Positions 14,111-22,922 of a DNA stretch of 28,574 nt are shown here, in pieces. Below the pieces are notes generated by a model. It was not told the DNA's origin. It did not search any database and was given only the letters and a program-made list of their open reading frames with translations. Both the position numbers and the translations under genes were made by a program. The stretch lies in the NCBI GenBank assembly GCA_946479615.1, contig CAMLGR010000045.1, forward strand, positions 1 through 28,574. Reading direction: 5' to 3'. Every line of letters begins with the position of its first letter. Position 1 is the first letter of the stretch. This DNA comes from an uncultured Bacteroidota bacterium. GTDB lineage: Bacteria > Bacteroidota > Bacteroidia > Chitinophagales > Chitinophagaceae.

Positions 14111-17100
14111 TTAATGACCGATCAGCACTTTAAATCCTTTAATCTCTGATCTGACGCCGCCATTATAAGAAAACTGAACCATATACGAACCTGCAGGGAG
14201 GTAAGTCAGGTTAACAGGAACAACTCTTCCGAATGCCAGTCCGCTGAAGTCCTGCGTATGAATAAGCGTACCACCATTGGTAAACACTTTCATCGTCAGT
14301 TTATTGTACAACGAGCTATTGACACGGAAATTAAACTGTCCGCTGCTTGGGTTTGGATAAACGATCAATGCATTATCCCTGAGCAATATCATTCTTTCAG
14401 GGCAATCCTGTACCGTAGCCACAATCGATTTGGTGCTGGTACAACCCAAACCATTCGTGGAAGAGTAGGTCAGGTTAAAGTTGCCTGTAGAAGTAGCTCC
14501 CGGAACAAAGTTAGATCCTGAAACTCCTAATCCTGTCCAGGTACCACCTGCCGGTGTAGCTGATAATGTGATCAGCTCATCTGTCAGGCAGATCTTGGCT
14601 GGCAATGGCGTGATATTGATAACAGGATTTGAATTAACTGTTACAGTTACCGCCTTGGTATTGGTACAACCTGTTAACTGATCGGTTGTAGTGGCAGTAT
14701 ACGTAGCGTTAGCATCAGGTTTCGCATAGATAGAATAAGTATTGCCACCTGTATAACCGAGCGTAGCGGCTGCATCGGTAAATAATCCAGTAGCAGGTGT
14801 CCATGTCAATGATGGGTTCGGGAATCCATACATAACTGTGATCGACCAGCCTGTCAATGTACCTACATCGAACTGTGCATTATCACTTAATGCGATCGTC
14901 CAGTTTCCATTACCTAATGCATACATATCGGAGAACCTGGTTGCATTTGATACATACCCTGCAGGGCCTACACCGGATGCTGCATCAGGGGCATACGTGC
15001 CGGTAAATGGTGCACCTACTGTTGGGATAGAGGCTGTAGCCGTCGAATTCACTACCATATTGGTTATATCTTCTTCGAACAATCCTCCTTTGCGATTAAA
15101 CAGGTTCAGCACTTTACCATTTGGCGCTTTCAGGTTAACGATATAATCACTTACCCACGTGTGGGTAGCGTTAACCGTAACACTAATGCCTGTCAATTGT
15201 GCTCCTGCCGGAACACCACTAACAACCAATGTATGAGTAGCGCCTGTTGGACTATTATCAGGAACAGCTACTGTGATAGCACCTGATGAAACAGCCGGTA
15301 GTGTAACCGGTGCAGGAGGCGGTGTAGTGAATTGCGAACTTAACTGTACTGTTGCGCCTGCGCAGATAGCAGGTGTTGCCGGTGTTACGATAGCTGCTGT
15401 AGGTGTTGGATTCACAAAGAACGAAGTCGTATATGCATCGTTACCGGTTTCAGGATCGCTGGCTGAATTGGTAGCTACAGTAACATTATAAACACCGGTC
15501 ACAAAACCGAATGCAGGTAATTCTACATTCAGAGTTTTACCCGGATCGAGTGTGCCCGTATTGATGGTTGTTGATACAGAGCCGGCGCCGGTTCCTGTAA
15601 TAGCAGCTGTTACTGTAACAGGATAAGTAGCAAAATTGAGTGGAGTGATATTATAGTTCCTGATCGTTGCGTTGATCACGCTGGACCCAGGACAATTTGG
15701 TAACGTTGCAGTAGTAACACCTGCATCTACAACTGGCGTTACTTTCACAGAGATATCATCGATGTACAGGAAGGCCTGGTCAGGATCGGAAAGCGCATGG
15801 AACCCGATATAGTATACACCTGTTGTGGCCGGTGTGAAATCAACAATAGCAGAATCCCATGGATTCGCAAGCGCCGTTTCAATATCCAGGTTAGAATAAA
15901 TGGTATTGGTCATGGCTGTATGATAAGCCTGTGTACCATATTTCACTTCCAGTTTTTCAAACCAGGTAGGACCATCTGAACCTTTATAGAAGAATTTCAA
16001 ACGGTAAGATGTTCCGCCTGTCAGATTAAGTCCCTGCATATACATCCAGTCATCAGCACCACGTGATGGATCCTGTGCATCATATAAATACTTACCTACG
16101 TTCACAGGTGATACATAGGTCTGGTTACTTGTTCCGGCAGCCGTTGTCCATCTGCCGCCTGTTGCATTCGGATCAGGTCCGCTGTTGCCATTCACATCTT
16201 CCATACTTGTACAACTGGGCATACCTGCTGTCGGAACTGCAGAAGAGAAATCCTGCAGGTAAGGAACGTTCACGGCATCACAGAGCGAAGCAGCAGTGAT
16301 TTTCACATTGGAGCTGTAATCAGATCCTGGTGTACATTCTCTTCTTACATATATGTCATAAGTAGTTCCTGCAGTAAGACCATTGATAGTGATGGGTGAT
16401 GTTGCACCGGTAGCGATCGTTCCGCCACCAGCTGTTGCACCGGTACCAGGCACAAAACCAGGTGCTCCGTATTCTACAATAAATGAAGTACCAGGCGAAG
16501 TGAAGTTCACCATCATGGTAACAGGTAAAATAGCCAAGGCATTTACATTGGTTGGTTTAGGACAGCTTGGCGCAGCAGAAATAGTTACATCATCGATGGC
16601 TACACCGCGGCCAAATAATTCTGTTCCTTCAAAGGCGATATAATAATCACCGGTAGTGGAATTAGGCAACAGCATTTCTATTTGTGTCCATGTTCCCACA
16701 CTGTTGGAATAAACAGCATTGGGAAGAAGTTCCCAGGTGCCGCCAGCCGATGTTTTATAATAAACACTCAACTGGTTCTGATCGCCCAGCCAATCCTGGT
16801 TGGCATACCAGAAGCTAAGCTGTGCGCCGAAAGCAGGGTTCAGGCCGGTGAAGTTAAGTTGTGGTGAGATCAGCAAGGCAACATCGCCTGTACCATTACC
16901 AAAATGTCTTGCATTAACAGTACCGGAATGTGCTGCAGTAATCGAACCGCCGTTACCAGCGCCTGCACCATAGGTCCAGTTGGTAGTACCCGTGGTTATT
17001 TCGGTTGTCCAGCAGGAACGTGTAGTGCTTGCCGCTTCAAATGTTTCTGTATAAGGGAAGGTAGCAATAGCATTGCAAAGTGTTCTGAAATTGCCTGCAT

Positions 17101-18898
17101 TGGTATTACTGCTGAAGATACCGCCGCCGCAATCCTGTCTCACATACAGATCATATAATGTATTCGGTGTTAAACCTCCGATAGCTACTGCAGAAGGACC
17201 GCTGATGACGATACCACCAACACCTGCTGTTGCCCCTGTGCCGGGAGTAAATCCGGGAGGGCCATATTCCACGTAAGCAGTGCCTGTAGCTGTGAAAGAA
17301 ACACTGGCTGAAGTAGTAGTGAGTGCGGAAATAGTAACATTGGTTGGATTGATACAGGCAGGTGTTACGATATTCACCGTATAATCTTCTGCCTGGCCAT
17401 AACCATCTGCGTTACATGCACTACCCTGTGTATTGAATTTTTTAACGATACGCATTCTTGTGTTTCCATCGAGCGCTGCAGCCGGAACCAGGATGCTAAG
17501 CGCCGCCTGCACAGCATCTGTACCAGTAGAACTGGCAATCGGCCCTATATAATATCCTTCACCTGCATCAGTAAACACACCATTCTGGTTCCAGTCAAAA
17601 AATGCTGTTATATGTGTAGTGAACGGCCCGTTTGTATTTCCTTTTACAGTAAGTGTATAAGATTGTCCTTTCAGTACATGGCCCACAATGGAAGTAAAGT
17701 TTTCCAGTTGTGGCGATGCATTGACAGCGCCCGGAGTGGCATTATTTATATCAGCGAAATTTACCAGTGTGATAGGTTCTACATCATTGGTGAAAACAAC
17801 AGGGCAATAACAATCGAGTAATCCACCCTGTACCACTTGTAAAACAGTAGAGTAAGCATCTACACCGCTACAAGTCATTTTACGGCGATAGAAAGTAGTC
17901 GCAGTTTGTGTGATGGATGCCGTAGCTGAAGTTGCACTGGCAACCGGTGTCCACGATGCTAATCCATCAGGAGAAGATTCCCATTGGAAAGAAAGTCCTG
18001 TTCCAAAACTTGCTCCTGTTACAGAAAGATTGAAAGCAACACCTGAACAAGCTGTTATTACGGATGATTGCGTGGTACCACCCGCCAGTGAACCTGGTAC
18101 GCAAGGTGGTGGTGCTACCCATTGATACGTCAATCCGCTGGTTGGCATGCCTGGTGTAGCGGCTATTGTACTATAACTTTGTGTATTGTTATTGGCAGTG
18201 CTGGCTGCAGAAGCAGTAAAGCTGGTAGCGCTGTTATTTGTTCTGCCGGCAAATACTGTATTCGTTGCACCACGCAGACCAATCTGTGGTGATCCTGTCG
18301 ATTCTGTACTTCCGATAAGATATCCAAGGTTACCTCCGTATACGATCTTCACTGCATTGGAACTTTCAGCGAGGCGGATCTGGTAATCGAATACGTAAGC
18401 ATTGCTGGTTGAACTGGAATAGGCAGGTCTGAATTTTGACCACTGAATAACGATTTCCCTTGTAGGAGCAGTACCTACGGTTTCCCATCTCAGTTCACCG
18501 GTCTGACCGGCAATATTAAAAACAGAATTCACATCCATACCCCAGGCAGCAATAGCGCCGCTGTAACCTGCTGTACTGCTGATAGGCGTATAATTCGATG
18601 TGGACGGCGCTGTAGCACCAAAAGTGATATATCCGTTTGTATTAACTGTACAACCTGTATAGCCTGTGCCGTTAAATGTAAACGTGAAAGGAAAACTTCC
18701 TGTTGCAATCGTGAAATTCTGGTCATCAAGTCCTGAAGTTCCGTTACCGGTTGGTACACCTAACACTGTACCGCCCGTGATAGCAGTATATGTTCCTGAA
18801 GATTGAGTAAAAAGATAGGTATTAACCAGTTGTGCAGAAGACGTGGTGGCTGTAATAAATGCAATAAAGGAAAGAAGTGCAATGTAAATCTTTCTCAT
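14111..18898 (-). CDS. Giant multidomain secreted adhesin-like protein with T9SS sorting domain
   Basis: A 1595-residue cell-surface or secreted protein. Sec signal peptide at 1-22 (ending SSAQ). Then, roughly: a beta-rich N-terminal domain (25-260), an Ig-like segment (265-355), a GEVED domain (about 425-510, FFDWNQNGVF to GQAEDYTV), a fibronectin type III-like domain (517-605), a cleaved-adhesin/MAM-like jelly roll (610-775), a second pair of the same kind (780-870 and 875-1052), a CARDB-like domain (1055-1160), a proprotein-convertase P-domain (about 1205-1357, VAVPDNSPTGATHTLVVSG to GWSITV), two Ig/PKD-like stretches (1360-1495), and the type A T9SS sorting domain (about 1507-1595, VYPNPSSGQF to the end). 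No protease or glycosidase catalytic domain is seen, so binding or matrix building is the likely role. It has its own promoter and terminator and is not in an operon. Confidence 0.93.
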   Translation of the reverse strand: MRKIYIALLSFIAFITATTSSAQLVNTYLFTQSSGTYTAITGGTVLGVPTGNGTSGLDDQNFTIATGSFPFTFTFNGTGYTGCTVNTNGYITFGATAPSTSNYTPISSTAGYSGAIAAWGMDVNSVFNIAGQTGELRWETVGTAPTREIVIQWSKFRPAYSSSTSNAYVFDYQIRLAESSNAVKIVYGGNLGYLIGSTESTGSPQIGLRGATNTVFAGRTNNSATSFTASAASTANNNTQSYSTIAATPGMPTSGLTYQWVAPPPCVPGSLAGGTTQSSVITACSGVAFNLSVTGASFGTGLSFQWESSPDGLASWTPVASATSATASITQTATTFYRRKMTCSGVDAYSTVLQVVQGGLLDCYCPVVFTNDVEPITLVNFADINNATPGAVNASPQLENFTSIVGHVLKGQSYTLTVKGNTNGPFTTHITAFFDWNQNGVFTDAGEGYYIGPIASSTGTDAVQAALSILVPAAALDGNTRMRIVKKFNTQGSACNADGYGQAEDYTVNIVTPACINPTNVTISALTTTSASVSFTATGTAYVEYGPPGFTPGTGATAGVGGIVISGPSAVAIGGLTPNTLYDLYVRQDCGGGIFSSNTNAGNFRTLCNAIATFPYTETFEAASTTRSCWTTEITTGTTNWTYGAGAGNGGSITAAHSGTVNARHFGNGTGDVALLISPQLNFTGLNPAFGAQLSFWYANQDWLGDQNQLSVYYKTSAGGTWELLPNAVYSNSVGTWTQIEMLLPNSTTGDYYIAFEGTELFGRGVAIDDVTISAAPSCPKPTNVNALAILPVTMMVNFTSPGTSFIVEYGAPGFVPGTGATAGGGTIATGATSPITINGLTAGTTYDIYVRRECTPGSDYSSNVKITAASLCDAVNVPYLQDFSSAVPTAGMPSCTSMEDVNGNSGPDPNATGGRWTTAAGTSNQTYVSPVNVGKYLYDAQDPSRGADDWMYMQGLNLTGGTSYRLKFFYKGSDGPTWFEKLEVKYGTQAYHTAMTNTIYSNLDIETALANPWDSAIVDFTPATTGVYYIGFHALSDPDQAFLYIDDISVKVTPVVDAGVTTATLPNCPGSSVINATIRNYNITPLNFATYPVTVTAAITGTGAGSVSTTINTGTLDPGKTLNVELPAFGFVTGVYNVTVATNSASDPETGNDAYTTSFFVNPTPTAAIVTPATPAICAGATVQLSSQFTTPPPAPVTLPAVSSGAITVAVPDNSPTGATHTLVVSGVPAGAQLTGISVTVNATHTWVSDYIVNLKAPNGKVLNLFNRKGGLFEEDITNMVVNSTATASIPTVGAPFTGTYAPDAASGVGPAGYVSNATRFSDMYALGNGNWTIALSDNAQFDVGTLTGWSITVMYGFPNPSLTWTPATGLFTDAAATLGYTGGNTYSIYAKPDANATYTATTTDQLTGCTNTKAVTVTVNSNPVINITPLPAKICLTDELITLSATPAGGTWTGLGVSGSNFVPGATSTGNFNLTYSSTNGLGCTSTKSIVATVQDCPERMILLRDNALIVYPNPSSGQFNFRVNSSLYNKLTMKVFTNGGTLIHTQDFSGLAFGRVVPVNLTYLPAGSYMVQFSYNGGVRSEIKGFKVLIGH

Positions 18899-18959
18899 AA
18901 GCAGAGTTTATGTGATTGGTTGTAGTTAAAAGTGGCAGTCCAGAGGAAATCGGCTTTTG

Positions 18960-18990
18960 GAAAGATATTTATTTTTTCCGTTTTAACAAT
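18960..18990 (-). promoter_or_regulatory. Promoter of the T9SS adhesin gene
   Basis: On the minus strand ATTG (18990-18987), 19 nt, then TATCTTTC (18967-18960): close to TTTG-N19-TAnnTTTG with one mismatch in each element. The leader would be about 57 nt. The 262-nt spacer to the divergent gene at 19161 holds nothing else I can name. Confidence 0.5.
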
Positions 18991-19160
18991 TTTTCTACAC
19001 TCTTTTTCTTTGTCTGAAAAGGCGTTTTCAATCATCAATTTTTTATACCTGTTTTCATGCTTTCTAAGTGCTTTTCTCTATTTATTCAGATAGATGGCAT
19101 ACTAGGAAAAGCCTCTTTTCGTTTAATAATAACTCTCTTTCTTATCTAAAAATCAGCGCT

Positions 19161-20183
19161 TTGAAAAGAAAAAGCCTTATCCGTATCCTGGTCGTAACTG
19201 TTGCATTTGCAACCTGTTTGCTGTCACAAGCCCAGATGGTCACCGGTGTGTGGACAGGAAAGATCAACAAGCAAAAAGCAGAGGTGAAAATTATCCAGCA
19301 TGGCGATAGCCTGGCAGGCACTTCTTATTATTATGAAAACGCGACGCATTATCGCCGCTACAGCATTAAAGGCTACTTCGATCCCAACACCAACGAAACA
19401 GTTTGGTGGGATGATCAACTCATTGAAGAAAGAACAGGACGCGCTTCCACACCCGGCAAAGTGCCATTGCTTTCAAGAGCAGATTTCAATTGTCCCGGCG
19501 GTGGCAAAATGATGCTGGATGGAAAAACAGGCACCACTGATGATGAAAATCCAAAAGCAGATCTGCATCTCGATAAAACAGACAACGGAATTTTTTCTGA
19601 TGAATGGGATTATGTGATCGATAATTATCTTGCCGGCGCCAATGATCCTGATATCATCGATAGCATTGCAGCCATCGCTTATCAACCAGTCCCTGCACCC
19701 CGCGAAAAAACAGTGATCGCTCCACCACAAACTATCCAGGCACCATCACCGGTAATATCCAGGAGTGAGCCTGCTCCTGTTATCAAAGAAGAAAAACCGG
19801 CAGCAGCACCAACGATCGAAGAGAAATTTACGGCGCGCAAAAAAGTATTTGTAAAAGAAATACCACTGGCCGGCGATTCCATTGAATTACGTTTCTATGA
19901 TAATGCGGAAATTGATGGTGATTCGATCTCGCTGTTCCTTAACGATAAACTTATTTTCCAGCATATACGATTGCTGGGCAGTGCGTATACGATCAAACTG
20001 GCGGTAAAAGATATGAATGATACCAATGAATTGATCATGGTGGCAGAAAACCTGGGATCGATTCCCCCTAACACATCTTTCATGGTAGCGGAAGTAGATA
20101 ATATCCGTTATGAAGCAAGATTGGAAAGTACAGAAGGCAGTAGTGCGATGATACGTTTTGTGAAGAAGCCCGGGGGGCAGTGA
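19161..20183 (+). CDS. Secreted protein of unknown function, two beta-rich domains
   Basis: Reading from a TTG at 19161 gives 340 residues with a good Sec signal peptide (KRKSLIRILVVTVAFATCLL then SQAQ). The frame extends upstream to a GTG at 19068, but that start buries the signal peptide 31 residues inside, and there is no ATG before the mature protein. Domain 1 (about 26-150) begins VTGVWTGKINKQKAEVKI and resembles a small lipocalin-like or beta-barrel fold. A Pro/Glu/Ala-rich linker runs from about 173 to 218. Domain 2 (about 222-340) contains IELRFYDNAEIDGDSISLFL and ENLGSIPPNTSFM, a pattern I have the impression recurs in exported Bacteroidota proteins. No catalytic motif is visible. 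Divergent from the adhesin gene. Confidence 0.75.
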   Translation: MKRKSLIRILVVTVAFATCLLSQAQMVTGVWTGKINKQKAEVKIIQHGDSLAGTSYYYENATHYRRYSIKGYFDPNTNETVWWDDQLIEERTGRASTPGKVPLLSRADFNCPGGGKMMLDGKTGTTDDENPKADLHLDKTDNGIFSDEWDYVIDNYLAGANDPDIIDSIAAIAYQPVPAPREKTVIAPPQTIQAPSPVISRSEPAPVIKEEKPAAAPTIEEKFTARKKVFVKEIPLAGDSIELRFYDNAEIDGDSISLFLNDKLIFQHIRLLGSAYTIKLAVKDMNDTNELIMVAENLGSIPPNTSFMVAEVDNIRYEARLESTEGSSAMIRFVKKPGGQ

Positions 20184-20337
20184 GGTTTTATTCCTCTACT
20201 AAAAGTATCTTATCCTTTCATCTGCCCCATCCTTCCTATCCGCCCAACATATATAGATGATGTTATGCAGATCGCAGGAGGAATGGAACACGGATAGAAG
20301 TAGATGGATATAAAATGATTTTTTTACTGCGGTTGTA
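20184..20337. other. Convergent intergenic region with a weak dyad
   Basis: Only an imperfect inverted repeat is visible: CTATCCG (20236-20242) faces CGGATAG (20291-20297), with further partial pairing outward (CCATC near 20228 and GATGG near 20303). It may terminate one or both flanking genes, but it lacks a clear T-tract beside the stem. Confidence 0.3.
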
Positions 20338-21183
20338 TTACCATACGATTTGGGCCAGAACGGAGAAATGATCGGAAGCATAACTGCACTGCCAGGATTC
20401 GGAGATTGTAGCATGCTTAAGTACTTTGCATTTTCCTTTGACAAAAATATGATCGATCGGGAGATCGTCGATCTCTTTCGCACCAAATGCGGTGAATGTT
20501 CCCGTCGGACCATAATGCGGCGTTACAGATAATGCTTTGGTATCTGTGAGATGAAGCGGATTAGCTGCATCTGTGATCACCTGTATCGGTTCATCAGTAG
20601 GTTTGGCATTGAAATCACCGGTAACAACTGCAGGAATCGTACCTGCGATTTCCTTTACCTTTTCCAACAACATTCTGGCGCTTTCTCTTCTTGCTATTTT
20701 ACCGATATGATCGAAATGCGTATTAAAGGCAAAGAATATCTTTTTTGTTTTTTTATCCCTGAATTTAGCCCAGGTCACTACTCTTGTGTACGCCGCATCC
20801 CAACCCTTTTTACCAGGCTCCGTCGGCGTTTCAGACAGCCAGAAGGTATTGCTTTGTAATGCCTGCAAACGGGTTGAATCGTAAAATATAGCAGAGTATT
20901 CTCCTTTCTCTTTTCCGTCATCCCTTCCCACCCCTACATGCTTGAATCGAGGCAACCGTTCTTCAAGGTCCAGTATCTGCTGGTGCAATGCTTCCTGCAC
21001 ACCCAGTAATTGTATATCATGAAAAAGGATCTGCGAAGCCGCTTTGTCTTTCCGGTATATCCAGGCATTTAAACTATCCGATAAGTTGGCATAACGGATA
21101 TTAAATGTCATTACATTGAGTTGCTGTGCGATGCCATTCATGGTAAAAGACAAAAAGAGCAGTGCGATGATATATTTTTTCAT
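20338..21183 (-). CDS. Secreted endonuclease/exonuclease/phosphatase (EEP) family protein
   Basis: Metal-dependent phosphodiesterase or nuclease fold, 281 residues. A Sec signal peptide (MKKYIIALLFLSFTMNGIAQ) directs export. The catalytic set is complete: Asn28 in MTFNIRY, Glu64 in GVQEA, His156 and nearby NTHFDHIG, Asp190/Asn192 in GDFNAKP, Asp244-His245 in IDHIF, and the final Asp271-His272 in SDHFSV. Members of this subgroup act on nucleic acids, sugar phosphates or phospholipids, and the substrate cannot be read from sequence. It is the last of three exported-protein genes; a 57-nt gap separates it from the formylglycine-generating-enzyme gene, with a weak TAGTATTG -7-like word in the gap. 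Confidence 0.9.
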   Translation of the reverse strand: MKKYIIALLFLSFTMNGIAQQLNVMTFNIRYANLSDSLNAWIYRKDKAASQILFHDIQLLGVQEALHQQILDLEERLPRFKHVGVGRDDGKEKGEYSAIFYDSTRLQALQSNTFWLSETPTEPGKKGWDAAYTRVVTWAKFRDKKTKKIFFAFNTHFDHIGKIARRESARMLLEKVKEIAGTIPAVVTGDFNAKPTDEPIQVITDAANPLHLTDTKALSVTPHYGPTGTFTAFGAKEIDDLPIDHIFVKGKCKVLKHATISESWQCSYASDHFSVLAQIVW

Positions 21184-21240
21184 ACGGCTATTTTATTTAC
21201 AGTCCACCTTATTCAATACTATAAAGATCGGTTAGATTTA

Positions 21241-22062
21241 TTATCTCACCACACGAAAACCCTGGTTGCTGAAAGAAGCATGCACACTCATCCGGCCAAT
21301 ATCATACGAATTGAAAAAATTACAGGCATCACGGCTGCACCACCAGGACCCACCCCGTGCATGAACTACAGTTTTGCTTTCACCCGGTTTCAGTTGACCG
21401 GTACAAAATTCAAATACATTTCCATACACATCATACAATCCCCAGGGATTGGGAGCAAAACTCCCGACTGGTGAAGTATACATATACCCGTCACTGCTAT
21501 CGGCCTGCAGGTGATTATGATTGTGCCAGATATTGGCATATTTATTTATCTCCGTACTGGTATTCCCAAAGAAATAATCACCGGAAGAACCTGCTCTTGC
21601 TGCGATCTCCCATTCTTCGAGGGATGGCAAACGTTGCTTCGCCCATTTACAATACGCCATGATATCACTGTAGCTGATACAAGTAACAGGATGATCCATT
21701 TTATTATCGATTCCTCCGCGGCTCACACCATTCGGATAACGCCAGTAAGCTGTCGAATCGTTGATCCACTCAAACTCATCCAATCCCGGCTGAAATACCA
21801 TTGCATTGTGCATCCGTTCCGCATCCGTTTGATAAGAAGTGGCGAGAATGAATTTTTCAAACTCCTTATTGGTTGTTTCGGTAGCAGCAATAGAAAAACT
21901 ATCCGTCTGCACCACGCGTTGAGGATTAAGACCATGACCTTTTTTACCAATCGTATATCGTCCTTTAGGTACCAATACAAAAGCCTTTGTTTGTTGCGAC
22001 CACAGGTTAATAGCCGGAAAAACAAACAACAGTATACATACCGTGATCTTATTTTTTACCAT
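21241..22062 (-). CDS. Secreted formylglycine-generating enzyme (SUMF1/FGE-sulfatase) homologue
   Basis: A 273-residue protein with a Sec signal peptide ending LWSQQ. The FGE-sulfatase fold covers about 27-273, with the hallmark segments VPKGRYTIG, ATETTNKEFEKF, VTCISYSDIMAYCKWAKQRLPSLEEWE, NPWGLYDVYGNVFEFC, ARGGSWWC and NQGFRVVR. The two cysteines that bind copper and activate oxygen in true FGE, separated by four residues (GGSYxC-4-C in human and Streptomyces enzymes), are both kept here as Cys242 and Cys247 within GGSWWCSRDAC. Most SUMF1-fold proteins in Bacteroidota lack this pair. No sulfatase lies in the window. Its ATG overlaps the stop of the upstream gene by 14 nt, so the two are co-translated. 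Confidence 0.88.
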   Translation of the reverse strand: MVKNKITVCILLFVFPAINLWSQQTKAFVLVPKGRYTIGKKGHGLNPQRVVQTDSFSIAATETTNKEFEKFILATSYQTDAERMHNAMVFQPGLDEFEWINDSTAYWRYPNGVSRGGIDNKMDHPVTCISYSDIMAYCKWAKQRLPSLEEWEIAARAGSSGDYFFGNTSTEINKYANIWHNHNHLQADSSDGYMYTSPVGSFAPNPWGLYDVYGNVFEFCTGQLKPGESKTVVHARGGSWWCSRDACNFFNSYDIGRMSVHASFSNQGFRVVR

Positions 22063-22813
22063 TATAAAAATCAGTGGCCCGTTTGATGATCAGTTCCTCG
22101 TTGGGTATATTAAAAGAAAGATAGTTGCCATACATCGCATCTTCGCCATATAATTTTCTATACGCAGCCGATGCTTCGAATGGCGGGTATTTGCTTTCCA
22201 TCATGATCAGCATCATCAGCGTCAGCAGATCATGATCTTTTTTCTCAATGTTATATGTATTGATAATAAAAGGGATCATTTCTTTTGCATTGATAACATG
22301 TAGTGCCTGTTTATAATTCAAGCCCATTCGTTTGGTCCTTGTCACCGATTCTTTTATCAGCGCCATAACCGAATCACGGTTATTGGTGAAAAAATCCAGT
22401 TGACGCTGGCTCCAGGCAAGCTCATCGAATGCATCGGGAAGATGAGCGAATATTTTTTTCTGTTCATCCTGTATTGGCGGTTCCGCATCACAATTCTGGC
22501 TATACGATTCTGCATGGATCATGTGATAGGTAAATTTCTCCCGCAGCGAAAGCGCCTGGTATACTTTATTGCTTAATGGCCACTCTTCTTCGTAATCATC
22601 CATTTTTTTCACTTTGATCACAGCGATCTGTGCCTTCACTTTAGCCAATCCATACGGAGGCGTAGTTGTTTTTATGCGATAGTCGTGGTAAGCCTGGCTC
22701 TCCGGGCTGGCTTCTTTCCAGACCATCATGGTATCCTCCGCAAAGCTGGCACTATCCTGTGCAAAAAGATAAGCAGGTAACAATAATGCGAAGAGCAGGA
22801 ATAGGCGCTTCAT
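22049..22813 (-). CDS. Secreted alpha-helical protein, function unknown
   Basis: Using the ATG at 22813 the product has 254 residues with a Sec signal peptide (MKRLFLLFALLLPAYLFAQ). The in-frame start at 22858 lies inside the leuS palindrome and would mask that signal. The mature part is mainly helical and charged, with KMDDYEEEWPLSNKVYQALS near 69-88, HMIHAESYSQNCDAE near 96-110 and DLLTLMMLIMMESKYPPFEA near 195-214. I do not recognise the family. It heads the unit with the FGE homologue (14-nt overlap) and the EEP protein, so the three may be exported together for one purpose. Confidence 0.8.
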   Translation of the reverse strand: MKRLFLLFALLLPAYLFAQDSASFAEDTMMVWKEASPESQAYHDYRIKTTTPPYGLAKVKAQIAVIKVKKMDDYEEEWPLSNKVYQALSLREKFTYHMIHAESYSQNCDAEPPIQDEQKKIFAHLPDAFDELAWSQRQLDFFTNNRDSVMALIKESVTRTKRMGLNYKQALHVINAKEMIPFIINTYNIEKKDHDLLTLMMLIMMESKYPPFEASAAYRKLYGEDAMYGNYLSFNIPNEELIIKRATDFYNGKK

Positions 22814-22829
22814 AAGAAGAGTTTTGTTA

Positions 22830-22915
22830 AAAGTAAAAATTAAAAGGTCAAAAATCAAAAAGAGTGTCCCCTGATGGAATGTCTTTTTGATTTTTGACCT
22901 TTTAATTTTTACTTT
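22830..22915. terminator. 34-bp perfect inverted repeat after leuS
   Basis: Arms 22830-22863 and 22882-22915, 18-nt loop, no mismatch, starting 8 nt beyond the leuS stop codon. The stretch AAAATTAAAAGGTCAAAAA (22836-22854) matches the palindrome at 11794-11812 in 18 of 19 positions. As RNA it forms a long hairpin with A- and U-rich arms and can terminate leuS before the 254-residue gene. Confidence 0.85.
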
Positions 22916-22922
22916 CCAGGTC

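Noticed and set aside
21511..22086. Open frame of 191 codons on the plus strand
   Set aside because: Antisense shadow of the formylglycine-generating-enzyme homologue, with a composition rich in Ile, Arg and His and no domain.
22829..22916. Two short frames on opposite strands, both starting MIFDLLIFTF
   Set aside because: Identical peptides arise because both arms of the 34-bp palindrome are read, not from paired genes.
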